35,365 nt of DNA from Sciscionella sediminilitoris (GTDB lineage: Bacteria; Actinomycetota; Actinomycetes; Mycobacteriales; Pseudonocardiaceae). Within the stretch, counting starts at the first letter, position 1, and each line of letters starts with the position of its first letter. Shown here piece by piece: positions 28,969-35,365 of this stretch. The stretch is taken from the NCBI RefSeq assembly GCF_000737195.2, contig NZ_JALM01000142.1, forward strand, positions 1 through 35,365, read 5' to 3'. A program made the translations under genes and the position numbers. The notes beneath the pieces are model-generated. The model ran no database searches, was not told the origin of the DNA, and saw nothing but the letters and a program-made list of their open reading frames with translations.

Positions 28969-29995
28969 GCCCGGGGTGCACCGCCGCGGCGATCGCCCGC
29001 GCGGTGTGGCCACTCCCTTGCGGCACAAGGACTTTGGGGTCGTCCGCATACTGGTCGATGGCTCCGGCCCTGGACAGTCCGCGCAGTTGCGGATCGGTGA
29101 TCCCGGCGAGCAGGGCGTCCGCGAACCGTTCCGCGTGCAGCACCCGGTACGGCCGCGCGTGGTACGGACGGATGGCGGTGTCGACCGGTTCGGTCAGCTC
29201 CAGCGCGTTCTGCGCCGTTGCCAGGCGCCCGTAGGCGCTCGCCAGCGCCCGTTCCCGTTCCCCGGCATCGCGAGCTCCCGTGGCGCTGTGCAGTACGGGC
29301 GCCAATTCCCGCGCGAGTTCCAGCCGGGCGAACGCGTTGCCGAGCCACTTGCTGTACGGCGGATACCGGCGTTCGAGTAGGAAGCACAGCCGCATCAGTT
29401 CACGCGCCAGCCGGGCGGCCACCACCGAGGCACCCAGCTCGTCCCCGGTCTCCGCGCACCGGCCGGGGAACGCCTCCTCCTCACTGATCTTCTGCCACTG
29501 GCAGGCGAGGATGTAGCGCCACACCTGGTCCGGGTACCAGGACAACCGGGTCCGGGCGGCGGTCAGTTCACCGGTTCCGTCGTGGAACACCGCGCCCCCG
29601 GTGACCTCGGCGAGCAACTGGGCCGGGGTGGCGAGCCAGTCGAAGGTCGTGAGCTCGGCGGGATCGAAGCCGAGCCGGGCGCCGAACCACGTGGCCAGCC
29701 CGGTCACCTCGAGAGCGCCGGGCAGTCGTGGGTGACCGCGGACCTCCCGGGGCAGTGCGCGTTCGGCGCGTGCCGCGAGCTCACCGGACTCGTCGGTGAC
29801 GAACACCTGCAGTCGAGGTCCCCAGTCGTGATCGGTCGAGCGGTTCGTGTCGAAGCCCAGCACCTCCGAACCGGGACCGAGCAGCGCGGCCGCGTGCGGG
29901 TGCCCGCCGAACACGGGAGCGAGGAATTCGCGGTAGCAGTAGCGGGACAACTCGATGCCCGGCAGGAAATCCGAAGGCGGTTCCGAAGACGACAT
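28952..29995 (-). CDS. DUF4037 family protein (nucleotidyltransferase-like)
   Basis: 347 residues from ATG 29995 (MSSSEPPSDFLPGIELSR); ATG 30007 is an alternative. The N-terminal FLPGIELSRYCYREFLAPVF and GFDTNRSTDHDWGPRLQVFV look like a divergent nucleotidyltransferase active-site region (S-D-H-D-W). They are followed by a helical C-terminal domain with WYPDQVWRYILACQWQKISEEE, EL..LCFLLERRYPPYSKWLG and FNALL-like ADALLAGI. This is the DUF4037 pattern. Biochemical function is not known to me; an adenylyl- or kanamycin-type nucleotidyl transfer is possible. The 5' region faces the DUF2461 gene across 60 bp. Confidence 0.82.
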   Translation of the reverse strand: MSSSEPPSDFLPGIELSRYCYREFLAPVFGGHPHAAALLGPGSEVLGFDTNRSTDHDWGPRLQVFVTDESGELAARAERALPREVRGHPRLPGALEVTGLATWFGARLGFDPAELTTFDWLATPAQLLAEVTGGAVFHDGTGELTAARTRLSWYPDQVWRYILACQWQKISEEEAFPGRCAETGDELGASVVAARLARELMRLCFLLERRYPPYSKWLGNAFARLELARELAPVLHSATGARDAGERERALASAYGRLATAQNALELTEPVDTAIRPYHARPYRVLHAERFADALLAGITDPQLRGLSRAGAIDQYADDPKVLVPQGSGHTARAIAAAVHPGLSGSR

Positions 29996-30055
29996 GGCGG
30001 AGAGCATCCCGGCCACGCGGGGGAGCACGCCACCGAATTCACTACCATTGCGGGA

Positions 30056-30703
30056 ATGCGATTCGAGGGCTTCGGGGAACACGCGGTCGAGTACTACGAC
30101 GGGCTGCTCGCGGACAATTCGAAGGCCTACTACGAGGACAACAAACAGATCTACCTTGAGCAGGTACGTGCGCCGATGGAGGCGTTACTCGCCGAGCTGG
30201 AGCCGGAGTTCAGCGAGTTCGGTTCGGGGAAGGTGTTCCGCCCGTACCGGGATCTGCGGTTCGCCAAGGACAAGACGCCGTACAAGACGCAGTGTGGTGC
30301 TGTGATCGAGCGTGGCCGGGGCGGCGGTGCGCTGTATGTGCAGCTGTCCTCGGAGGGCCTGCTGGCCGCGGTGGGCTGCTATCACACCGAGACGGACCAG
30401 CTCGCCCGGTTGCGCGCCGCGCTCGACGAGGACCGGCGGGGCGGGGAGCTGCAGGATCTGACCGACCGGTTGGTACGCAAGGGGTGGGAGCTGCGCGGCG
30501 ACCAGATGAAGACCAAGCCGCGCGGGGTCTCGCCAGAGCATCCGCGTCTCGAACTGCTCCGGTATCGCACGCTCTACGTGGCACGCAGCTGGGAGCCGGA
30601 TGACATGCTGCACGATCGCGGGCTGTTGCGCAGGGTCCGGGATGCTTGGCGGCAGGCACGCCCGCTGGGGACGTGGTTTCTCGATCACGTGGGCGGGGGA
30701 TAG
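30056..30703 (+). CDS. DUF2461 (TIGR02453) family protein, intact copy
   Basis: 215 residues from ATG 30056 (MRFEGFGEHAVEYYDGLLAD). DUF2461 hallmarks: NSKAYYEDNK, FRPYRDLRFAKDKTPYKTQ, ALYVQLSSEGL, WELRGDQMKTKPRGV and ELLRYRTLYV. The family is widespread and uncharacterised. TACCAT (30043-30048) is 7 nt before the ATG, so the transcript may be leaderless. A decayed second copy lies in the same orientation at 34698-35289, with the accessory island between them. Confidence 0.9.
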   Translation: MRFEGFGEHAVEYYDGLLADNSKAYYEDNKQIYLEQVRAPMEALLAELEPEFSEFGSGKVFRPYRDLRFAKDKTPYKTQCGAVIERGRGGGALYVQLSSEGLLAAVGCYHTETDQLARLRAALDEDRRGGELQDLTDRLVRKGWELRGDQMKTKPRGVSPEHPRLELLRYRTLYVARSWEPDDMLHDRGLLRRVRDAWRQARPLGTWFLDHVGGG

Positions 30704-30840
30704 GCAGCGGCTGGACAAAGGCTCGACAGCTCGCATTCCTCGCCGGCCGGAACCGAACCACCCGAACCCACAGCCCGGCCCCGGGCCAACCAGTACACCA
30801 ACCTGGCCCCGACGGCCGTCGCGTCAACGAGGGCGCCCGA
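30704..30840. other. Intergenic start of the accessory island
   Basis: 137 bp after the DUF2461 stop. I see no gene, tRNA or convincing terminator here. The composition stays GC-rich with C-runs typical of a decayed coding strand. Confidence 0.4.
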
Positions 30841-31122
30841 TCAACCGTCGTAGCGGCGCTCGCCGCGCTTCGTGCTGCGCTTACGGAGGTGCTTGGAGGC
30901 CACGAAGTGTGTGAACTCGATCCACCACTGCTTGTCCTCCGTGCCGAGCTGGTATCGGACCAGCCCGACCATTCCACCCGAGGACGTGGGCATCCAGCCG
31001 TACAGAAACCCCGGCATCGGCTTGCCCACCTGCAGACACTCCTTGGCGTACGGGCGGCGCCGGTACCCGTCCTCGGGAAGCAGCAGGCTCGTCGTCACCC
31101 AAACCTTCTGCGGCTCGTCCAA
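30841..31122 (-). CDS. Hypothetical protein, about 93 residues, start unclear
   Basis: The frame reads DEPQKVWVTTSLLLPEDGYR through QWWIEFTHFVASKHL and ends in a basic tail RKRSTKRGERRYDG. It has the look of a real, folded small protein (many aromatics, balanced charges). The only standard start is TTG 31122. Protein-like codons continue upstream of it (RALILARPARYQI) as far as a TGA about 13 codons back, and an ATG at 31165 is out of frame by one base. A lost start or small frameshift is therefore likely. No family recognised. It lies next to the integrase remnant and may belong to the same former mobile element. Confidence 0.4.
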   Translation of the reverse strand: MDEPQKVWVTTSLLLPEDGYRRRPYAKECLQVGKPMPGFLYGWMPTSSGGMVGLVRYQLGTEDKQWWIEFTHFVASKHLRKRSTKRGERRYDG

Positions 31123-31201
31123 GATCTGATACCGCGCGGGCCGTGCCAGAATCAGAGCTCGTCATCTGCCGATGCGCTCGCTGCCGAAGGCAGCCTTGTC
31201 A

Positions 31202-31530
31202 TCAACCGCACGGGTTGCGTGCGCGTGGCACGAACACACAGCTGAACAAATCATCACTACTCGGCGGTGCCCTTTTAATCCGTAGGTCGTTGACCTTCCG
31301 CACCCGCCAGTCGTTCGCCCGCAGTGACTGCTTGCGTGCAGTGTGGAACACCAGCTCGTTGCCGCCACGGTTCCCGATCACCTCGCGCAGTATCGGCACC
31401 AACGATGCCGGGATCGGCACCGTACGCGGTTTGCCGTTCTTGGGTGGGCCCTCGCGCTGCACGCTGTTGACTCGTAGAACGAGTTGACGACGCGGATTCG
31501 GGGGTTCTCCAGGTCAACGCTCTGCGGATC
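31202..31530 (-). pseudogene. Tyrosine-recombinase (integrase) remnant
   Basis: Two minus-strand frames together spell part of a phage-type integrase core: VDLENPRIRVVNS in one frame (to about 31483), then VNSVQREGPPKNGKPRTVPIPASLV... in another, running into LVFHTARKQSLRANDW. GPPK-x-GKPRTVPIP is the typical core beta-strand segment before the catalytic HxxR. The frames are separated by a 17-bp insertion bounded by GTTGAC repeats at 31466-31471 and 31483-31488; removing it restores VVNSVQREG. The catalytic Arg, His-x-x-Arg and Tyr boxes are missing, so it cannot work. The upstream half is cut off by the TetR gene. Confidence 0.7.
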
Positions 31531-32257
31531 GGTTCCGGGGTGAGTCCATCTCACCGGTTCCGGCGGACCGAAGGAGGTGGGTGATCTCGTCGTCGTAGAT
31601 GGTCGCGGCGACGGTCGAGGGTGCCCGGATGCGTCCGTCGAGTTCGAAGGCGACCAGTCCGTGCAGTCGTGCCCAGATCCGGAGTCCCAGGGCGATGCCC
31701 TCCGGGGGGAGATCGGGCAGGGCGGCCTGCACGCGTTCGGTCAGCGCGTCGTCGAAGTCGGACCACTGGTACGCGGTCGAGGCGGCGGTGAGCCGGGAAT
31801 GCGGCAGGGTGGCCTCCGCGAACTCGAGCAGGGGCATGCACATGTCGAAGTCCCCCTCCGGAGGGGGTGGGCACGGTGCCGAGCGGTGACCGCCGGTCGG
31901 GTCGTCGAAGATCAGGTGCCAGCCGGTCGGGTTCTCCAGTGCCCACTCGCGCACGGCGTGTGCCCAGGCGCGCAGCTGGCCGTCGACGCCCTCTGCTGCG
32001 GCGATGTCCCGGCTGTCGCGGGCGGCCCGCGCGAGGGCCGCGTACTGATCATCCCGGAGGGCGGCGACCAGGTCGTCGCGGGAGGCAAAGTACCCGTACA
32101 GGGCGTTGGGGGCCATGCCGATCTGACGCGCGACCGCACGGAGTGTCAGCGCCGACGGGCCTCCTTCGACGAGGAGACGCAGCGCGATCTCCTTGATCTC
32201 CGCCGTCGTACTCCGGCGCAGCCTCTCCCGTCTGGTCTCTACGGCCGTGTCGTCCAC
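31514..32257 (-). CDS. TetR-family regulator with WHG-type C-terminal domain
   Basis: 247 residues from GTG 32257 (VDDTAVETRRERLRR), chosen over GTG 32263 because GGAGAGG lies 5 nt before 32257. The helix-turn-helix is about residues 10-60 (EIALRLLVEGGPSALTLRAVA, MAPNALYGYFASRDDL). The C-terminal half has TGWHLIFDDPTG and LGLRIWARLHGLVAFELDG, typical of WHG-type TetR proteins. It is divergent from an NmrA-like reductase gene across 152 bp that carry an array of palindromes, its probable operators. The last 15 or so codons overlap the integrase remnant and may be a replaced tail. Confidence 0.9.
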   Translation of the reverse strand: MDDTAVETRRERLRRSTTAEIKEIALRLLVEGGPSALTLRAVARQIGMAPNALYGYFASRDDLVAALRDDQYAALARAARDSRDIAAAEGVDGQLRAWAHAVREWALENPTGWHLIFDDPTGGHRSAPCPPPPEGDFDMCMPLLEFAEATLPHSRLTAASTAYQWSDFDDALTERVQAALPDLPPEGIALGLRIWARLHGLVAFELDGRIRAPSTVAATIYDDEITHLLRSAGTGEMDSPRNRSAER

Positions 32258-32302
32258 GCGCACCTCTCCAGCACTCGACGCCCTCGGATGTGGGGGCGGA
32301 CA

Positions 32303-32350
32303 ACAGTCTACAGTTCCTGTACACTGTCCTTACAGTGAACACTGTACAGT
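32303..32350. promoter_or_regulatory. Cluster of ACAGT/ACTGT operator palindromes
   Basis: Three overlapping dyads. First: ACAGTCTACAG (32303-32313) pairs with CTGTACACTGT (32317-32327) with one mismatch. Second: TACAGTG (32331-32337) with CACTGTA (32340-32346), perfect. Third: ACTGTACAGT (32341-32350), perfect. TACACT (32320-32325) and TACAGT (32345-32350) are possible -10 elements within. Probably the binding sites of the adjacent TetR protein. Confidence 0.75.
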
Positions 32351-32409
32351 TTTGGTATGGCGTTCACATTCGACGTCATAACGACCTCGCCAAAGCGAAA
32401 GGAACGCAG

Positions 32410-33228
32410 ATGAACCAGGTAGCGCAGACCGGTGAGACCCTCGTGGTGGGAGGAACCGGCAAGACCGGCCGCCGGGTGATGGAACGACTCGAGCGGGCGG
32501 GTGTCACCGCCCGTAGCGCCTCGCGTCGCTCGGAGCCGCCCTTCTCCTGGGACGACTCGACCACGTGGCCGGATGTTCTCCGGGGAGTCGATCGGCTCTA
32601 CGCGGTGTACCCGGGGATGGGGACCGAGGAGGAGCAGGAACCGGTCGGCGAGTTCATTCAGGCCGCGGCCGCCGCGGGCGTGCGGCGATTCGTGCTGCTC
32701 AACATCTGGCCATCCGATTCCGCCGTCGGCAGCGCGCTGCGCGAGTCCGGAATGGAGTGGACGACCGTCACCCCAAGCTGGTTCAACCAGAACTTCAGCG
32801 ACGACTACGTCCAGAAGTTCCGCGAGGAGATCCGGACCGGTGTCATGGCGACCTCGTACGGCGATTCGGCGTTCGCCTTCATCGATGCCGACGACATCGC
32901 CGACGTGGTTGTCGCCGCCCTGCGCGAGGATGGCCATGCGGGGGAGGAGTACTACCTGAACGGGCCTCGCGCGCTGACGTTCGCACAGGCCACCGAGGAG
33001 ATCGGGAAGGCGCTGGGGCGCCGGATCGAGTACACCGAGCTCACTGTGCCTCAGTACGCCGAGCGGATGGTGACTTTGGGGCTGGACAAGGAACTTGCCG
33101 CCGCCATGGCCGAGACCGCGGACATCGTCGAGGAACCGTCAGGCGATGTGGAACGGGCGCTCGGCCGGGCGCCGAAGGACTTCACGGAATACGCGCGCGA
33201 GGCGGCCGCCACCGGCGTCTGGGGCTGA
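32410..33228 (+). CDS. NmrA-like NAD(P)-binding protein
   Basis: 272 residues, atypical short-chain dehydrogenase/NmrA group (as in NAD(P)H:quinone oxidoreductase-like or nucleoside-diphosphate-sugar epimerase-like proteins). Nucleotide-binding VVGGTGKTGRRV near residue 14, VDRLYAVYPGMGTEEEQ, VRRFVLLNIWPSDS, WTTVTPSWFNQNF, FIDADDIADVVVAAL and EYYLNGPRALTFAQATEEIGKALG. Start ATG 32410 with AAAGGA upstream. Divergently paired with TetR, a common arrangement in which TetR senses an electrophile or quinone. Substrate unknown. Confidence 0.9.
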   Translation: MNQVAQTGETLVVGGTGKTGRRVMERLERAGVTARSASRRSEPPFSWDDSTTWPDVLRGVDRLYAVYPGMGTEEEQEPVGEFIQAAAAAGVRRFVLLNIWPSDSAVGSALRESGMEWTTVTPSWFNQNFSDDYVQKFREEIRTGVMATSYGDSAFAFIDADDIADVVVAALREDGHAGEEYYLNGPRALTFAQATEEIGKALGRRIEYTELTVPQYAERMVTLGLDKELAAAMAETADIVEEPSGDVERALGRAPKDFTEYAREAAATGVWG

Positions 33229-33352
33229 GGAGCCCGGACAGCCGGGCATGCAGCCAGTCGAATGGCCAGCGGTGCAGTGCCTCGGCCTTCTCGGGGTGAT
33301 CGTCTGTGCAGAGGTCGTCCGGGATGAAGGCCACCACCTGCCACCGGGCCAT
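33182..33352 (-). CDS. Small ORF, 56 residues, unknown
   Basis: ATG 33352 opens MARWQVVAFIPDDL followed by CTDDHPEKAEALHRWPFDWLHARLSG. The first 40 residues read like a genuine protein, with spaced tryptophans, acidic and basic residues and an aromatic-rich WPFDW motif. The last 15 (SPRRRWRPPRARIP) overlap the end of the NmrA gene antisense and may not be ancestral. AGGAGGA lies about 13 nt upstream, rather far. A perfect SOS-type palindrome lies about 60 bp upstream of its start. I do not recognise a family. Confidence 0.45.
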   Translation of the reverse strand: MARWQVVAFIPDDLCTDDHPEKAEALHRWPFDWLHARLSGLLSPRRRWRPPRARIP

Positions 33353-33411
33353 GTCTTCTCGTAACGTCCTCCTGTGCCTCGCCTCGCCGGTTCACATGGG
33401 GCCACACATCT

Positions 33412-33429
33412 TTCGAACTGGTGTTCGAA
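33412..33429. promoter_or_regulatory. LexA-type SOS box
   Basis: TTCGAAC-TGGT-GTTCGAA is a perfect 7-bp inverted repeat with a 4-bp centre, matching the actinobacterial LexA consensus CGAAC-N4-GTTCG. It lies between two divergent small ORFs (33352 leftward and 33557 rightward). GAATAC at 33427-33432 just beyond could be part of a promoter. Confidence 0.75.
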
Positions 33430-33556
33430 TACTCTTCAGGAGAACGCCGGACGCTCAGGGCTGTCAAGACTGGTGTGCGTGGTCACCATCGCGGGGTTGC
33501 GCTGCGCGAATGCGAAGCGTGCATACCTAAGCTGCGCGGGACGAAGGGAGTCGACG

Positions 33557-33745
33557 GTGGCGAGCGAAATCCCATGGGAGCGGCGTAACTACACCTCACC
33601 TGGTCAGATCGAGGAGGGTGTGTGCCTGGGGTGCCGGGACTGGCGCCCGATCGAGCTGCTGGCGCAGTACTACGGGCGCTGTTCGCCCGAGTGCGTCGAG
33701 AAGGTCAACGCTCGGGTTCAGGCTAGCGGCCGACCTGGTTGGTAG
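33557..33745 (+). CDS. Small cysteine-rich protein, 62 residues
   Basis: GTG 33557 (VASEIPWERRNYTSPG) with GAAGGGAG six bases upstream. Four cysteines are arranged C-x2-C (CLGC) and C-x3-C (CSPEC), 17-18 residues apart, a spacing compatible with a small zinc ribbon or knuckle; SPECVEKVNARV forms a likely helix. Tryptophans W8 and W35 support a folded core. The frame is open upstream to 33374, but no start there has a ribosome site. An SOS-type palindrome lies about 130 bp upstream. Function unknown. Its stop overlaps the convergent membrane-protein ORF by 23 bp. Confidence 0.6.
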   Translation: MASEIPWERRNYTSPGQIEEGVCLGCRDWRPIELLAQYYGRCSPECVEKVNARVQASGRPGW

Positions 33746-34256
33746 GGAATTCGATAAGGATGAGTCCGTCGATCGGCAGGGCTGGTGCCCGTGTCCAGGC
33801 ATGCACGTGCTCGCGCGGGTGCCGACGCCTTGCCGATCGCGAATGAGTGCGTCTGTAGCTCATGCGGGCGGGGAGCTGTAATCGTTTGATTGCCTCATTA
33901 TCGGCGGTCGCTCCACCGTAAACAACGGAATGCATTATTCCGAGATAGACGTAATTCCATAAATACGGCAGTTCTTGAACGGTTCGTAGATCGAGCATCA
34001 TTCCGCGCCCGCTAGTGTCTTTTAGGGTTATGTGGTAACCGCCCGCATACTTCGTTACCTTTATCTCGTTCAACTCGTACGTTTTGACCCAGACATTGCC
34101 GTTGTACATCAGCCAGTCTGGGCCACAGGTCGTTGTCTTTCCGCGAATGAACAACAGTGGATAAGCGAAGGCTATCGCGATAATCAGCCACAAGTACCAG
34201 ACGCTCACCCATACAAATGGGTTGCACGTCTTCGGTCCAACCGCGCACGCATCCAT
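33723..34256 (-). CDS. AT-richer membrane protein, immunity-like
   Basis: From ATG 34256 (MDACAVGPKTCNPF) 177 residues: one strong membrane helix (FVWVSVWYLWLIIAIAFAYP), then a soluble domain of alternating strands (TCGPDWLMYNGNVWVKTYE, VTKYAGGYHITLKDTSGRG, LRTVQELPYLWNYVYLG) recalling small PH-like or immunity-protein domains. DNA from about 33885 to 34250 is visibly AT-richer than its surroundings, a sign of transfer. The last 45 residues (MSYRRTHSRSARRRHPRE onward) return to high GC and may come from another source. It begins inside the end of a toxin-like fragment, an arrangement common for effector-immunity pairs. Function inferred only weakly. Confidence 0.55.
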   Translation of the reverse strand: MDACAVGPKTCNPFVWVSVWYLWLIIAIAFAYPLLFIRGKTTTCGPDWLMYNGNVWVKTYELNEIKVTKYAGGYHITLKDTSGRGMMLDLRTVQELPYLWNYVYLGIMHSVVYGGATADNEAIKRLQLPARMSYRRTHSRSARRRHPREHVHAWTRAPALPIDGLILIEFPTNQVGR

Positions 34257-34469
34257 ACACCACACAGAGACCCGCGAGTACTCCGGCCGCTCCGAAACCT
34301 TCAGCTTTCGGTACTCCGTCAGTGCCGGAGACGACCGGCTTGGCCGGGTCGGCACCATTGACACCGATGTCCATTCCGATTCCGAATGCCGTAATCGCAA
34401 TGCCTGCGATAGGGGCACGTTTCAAAACTGGCATCGCGCCTTTGAGAATGGGGCCCGCGTTCTTGCTGA
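34250..34469 (-). pseudogene. Fragment of a secreted polymorphic-toxin-like protein
   Basis: One minus-strand frame reads VSKNAGPILKGAMPVLKRAP, IAGIAITAFGIGMDIGVNGA, DPAKPVVSG and GAAGVLAGLCVVYGCV. Lysine-anchored, glycine/alanine-rich helices of this kind (AGPVLKGA...PVLK..P...A.T...IG.DI.NGKDP.K.VVSG) are typical of the segment before the toxin tip in actinobacterial WXG/ESX-type polymorphic toxins. There is no start, no WXG domain and no intact toxin domain. It joins unrelated plus-strand coding sequence at about 34470. Confidence 0.5.
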
Positions 34470-34690
34470 CCCCGGCATCGTCCCCATGCACGGCTGGTGG
34501 ATCTACGACAACCTCGTCGAATTCGAAGTCATGCACACCACCATCACCAGCAACGACCCCGAAGACCTCGAGCTCTACAACCACGCACTCGGCCAACTCT
34601 GGACAGCAGCGGTCACCGGTGCCGAACTCGGCCACCTCCTCGACGACCTTGCCTGGGCTCACAGTCAACAACCGGAAAAGGGTAGTAGTT
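34470..34690 (+). pseudogene. C-terminal fragment of an Xre/DUF5753-like regulator
   Basis: Plus-strand frame PGIVPMHGWWIYDNLVEFEV, MHTTITSNDPEDLELYNHAL, GQLWTAAVTGAELGHLLDDL. A hydrophobic strand with E-x-x-H/T, then D..D...Y...L..L...A..G....LL, resembles the C-terminal sensor half (DUF5753-like) of actinomycete Xre regulators. The N-terminal helix-turn-helix half is absent; at the 3' side the frame runs directly into the DUF2461 pseudogene. Identification is tentative. Confidence 0.4.
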
Positions 34691-34697
34691 TCACGGT

Positions 34698-35289
34698 GCT
34701 GCTCGCCAACAATTCGAAGGCCTACTACGAGGACAACAAACAGATCTGCCTCGAGCAGGTGCGCGCGCCGATGGAGGCCCTGCTCGCCGAACTGGAGGGG
34801 GAGTTCGGCGAGTTCGGTACCGGCAAGGTCTTCCGCCCCTACCGGGATCCGCGGTTCGCCAAGGACAAGACGCCGTACAAGACGCACTGCGGTGCGGTGC
34901 TGGAACGTGGCCGCGGTGGTGGGCGCTGTACGTGTCCTCGGAAGGGCTGCTGGTGGGTGCGGGCTGTTTCCACACCGAACCGGACCAGCTCGCCCGGCTG
35001 CGCACCGCGCTCGACGAGGACCGGCGCGGCGAGGAGCTGCAGCACCTGATCGACGGGCTGACCCGCAAGGGCTGGGAGCTGCGCGGGGACAAGATGAAGA
35101 CCAGGCCGCGCGGTGTCGCGCCCGATCATCCGCGCCTCGAGCTGCTGCGGCATCGCACCCTGTGCCTGGTCCGCGAATGGGAGCCGGACAACCTGCTGCA
35201 CGAGCGCGGCCTGCTGCGCAGGGTGCGGGATTCCCGGCGGGGCGGCGCGCCCGCTGACCGAATGGTTCGTCGACCACGTGGGTGTGTGA
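34698..35289 (+). pseudogene. Decayed second DUF2461 copy
   Basis: From about 34698 the DNA matches 30100-30703 closely (about 88% identity by eye over the first 200 bp, with one identical run of roughly 37 bp at the left edge). The first 14-15 codons are missing and replaced by the preceding fragment. Near 34921 one base is lost, moving the frame from ERGRGGG into ALYVSSEGLLVGAGCFHTEP; six bases (two codons) are also missing. Near 35240-35250 one extra base moves it again, giving PLTEWFVDHVGV and a stop at 35287-35289. Two opposite frameshifts plus loss of the N-terminus make a working protein unlikely. Confidence 0.8.
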
Positions 35290-35365
35290 TGAGGGCACCA
35301 TGGTGACACGCGCCCCCGCGAGGGGGATCGATCCAGGAAGAGCGACTAGGTGTAGGAGGCCAGGA
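35290..35365. other. Right edge of window
   Basis: A small CCCCC-GCGA-GGGGG hairpin (35313-35326) and an AGGAGG ribosome-site-like sequence (35354-35359) are visible. A gene probably starts just beyond the window. Confidence 0.35.

Noticed and set aside
30704-30840. tRNA or attachment site next to the island
   Set aside because: No cloverleaf or T-arm consensus and no short direct repeat matching the right side was seen apart from the DUF2461 copies.
34012-35301. 429-codon minus-strand frame at the right end
   Set aside because: Most of it is antisense to the DUF2461 pseudogene and the regulator fragment; only the 34250-34469 part reads like protein and is reported as a fragment.
35313-35326. 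CCCCC-GCGA-GGGGG hairpin as a terminator
   Set aside because: The stem is five pairs and no T-run follows.

Overview
The window is high-GC DNA (roughly 70% G+C by eye) from an actinomycete. The order DUF2567, nrtR (divergent), nadA-nadB-nadC, hisD-hisC-hisB, hisH, hisA, hisF, hisI, trpE, Trp-associated membrane protein, trpC, trpB, trpA is the order I know from Mycobacterium tuberculosis (Rv1591 to Rv1613) and is shared across Pseudonocardiales and Mycobacteriales. PriA-type HisA and the lack of trpF fit this. I do not name a genus.

Left part, 1-4705: a membrane protein cut by the window edge, then the NAD de novo operon nadABC, read away from its divergent repressor gene nrtR. A 23-bp palindrome between them carries back-to-back -10 elements. 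4702-7866 holds a membrane-anchored protein of unknown function and a coupled pair: an orphan oligopeptide-type lipoprotein binding protein and a class V aminotransferase.

Middle, 7923-19775: the histidine cluster, interrupted by accessory cassettes. hisDCB is followed by a 52-residue membrane protein, two paralogous single-pass membrane proteins (one with a Gly-Pro-Gln-rich tail), and a divergent soxR / split-transketolase pair sharing one operator. After hisH comes a divergent MFS exporter / LysR pair, then hisA (priA), hisF, a four-helix membrane protein and hisI. 19832-25500: a TetR gene divergent from trpE, then the tryptophan genes.

Right part, 25467-30703: a metal-chelate or cobalamin-type ABC importer (binding protein, permease, ATPase) read leftward. 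A VapC-like PIN-domain ORF follows it with no ordinary start codon and no antitoxin. Then come cutA, a DUF4037 gene and a DUF2461 gene.

30704-35365 is a degraded accessory island. It holds an integrase remnant, a TetR/NmrA divergent pair with a dense ACAGT/ACTGT operator array, a perfect actinobacterial-type SOS box between two tiny ORFs, AT-richer membrane-protein DNA, scraps of a secreted-toxin-like gene and of an Xre/DUF5753-like regulator, and a second, twice-frameshifted DUF2461 copy in direct orientation to the first.

A recurrent signal is TA-N3-T (or a near match) placed 6-7 nt before the start codon of about a dozen genes. This predicts leaderless transcripts, including separate internal promoters for hisH, hisA and hisF. 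I did not find a clear-cut new defence or biosynthetic system. The best candidates for new biology are the SoxR-controlled split transketolase inside the his cluster, the startless PIN ORF, and the SOS-box and toxin scraps in the island.
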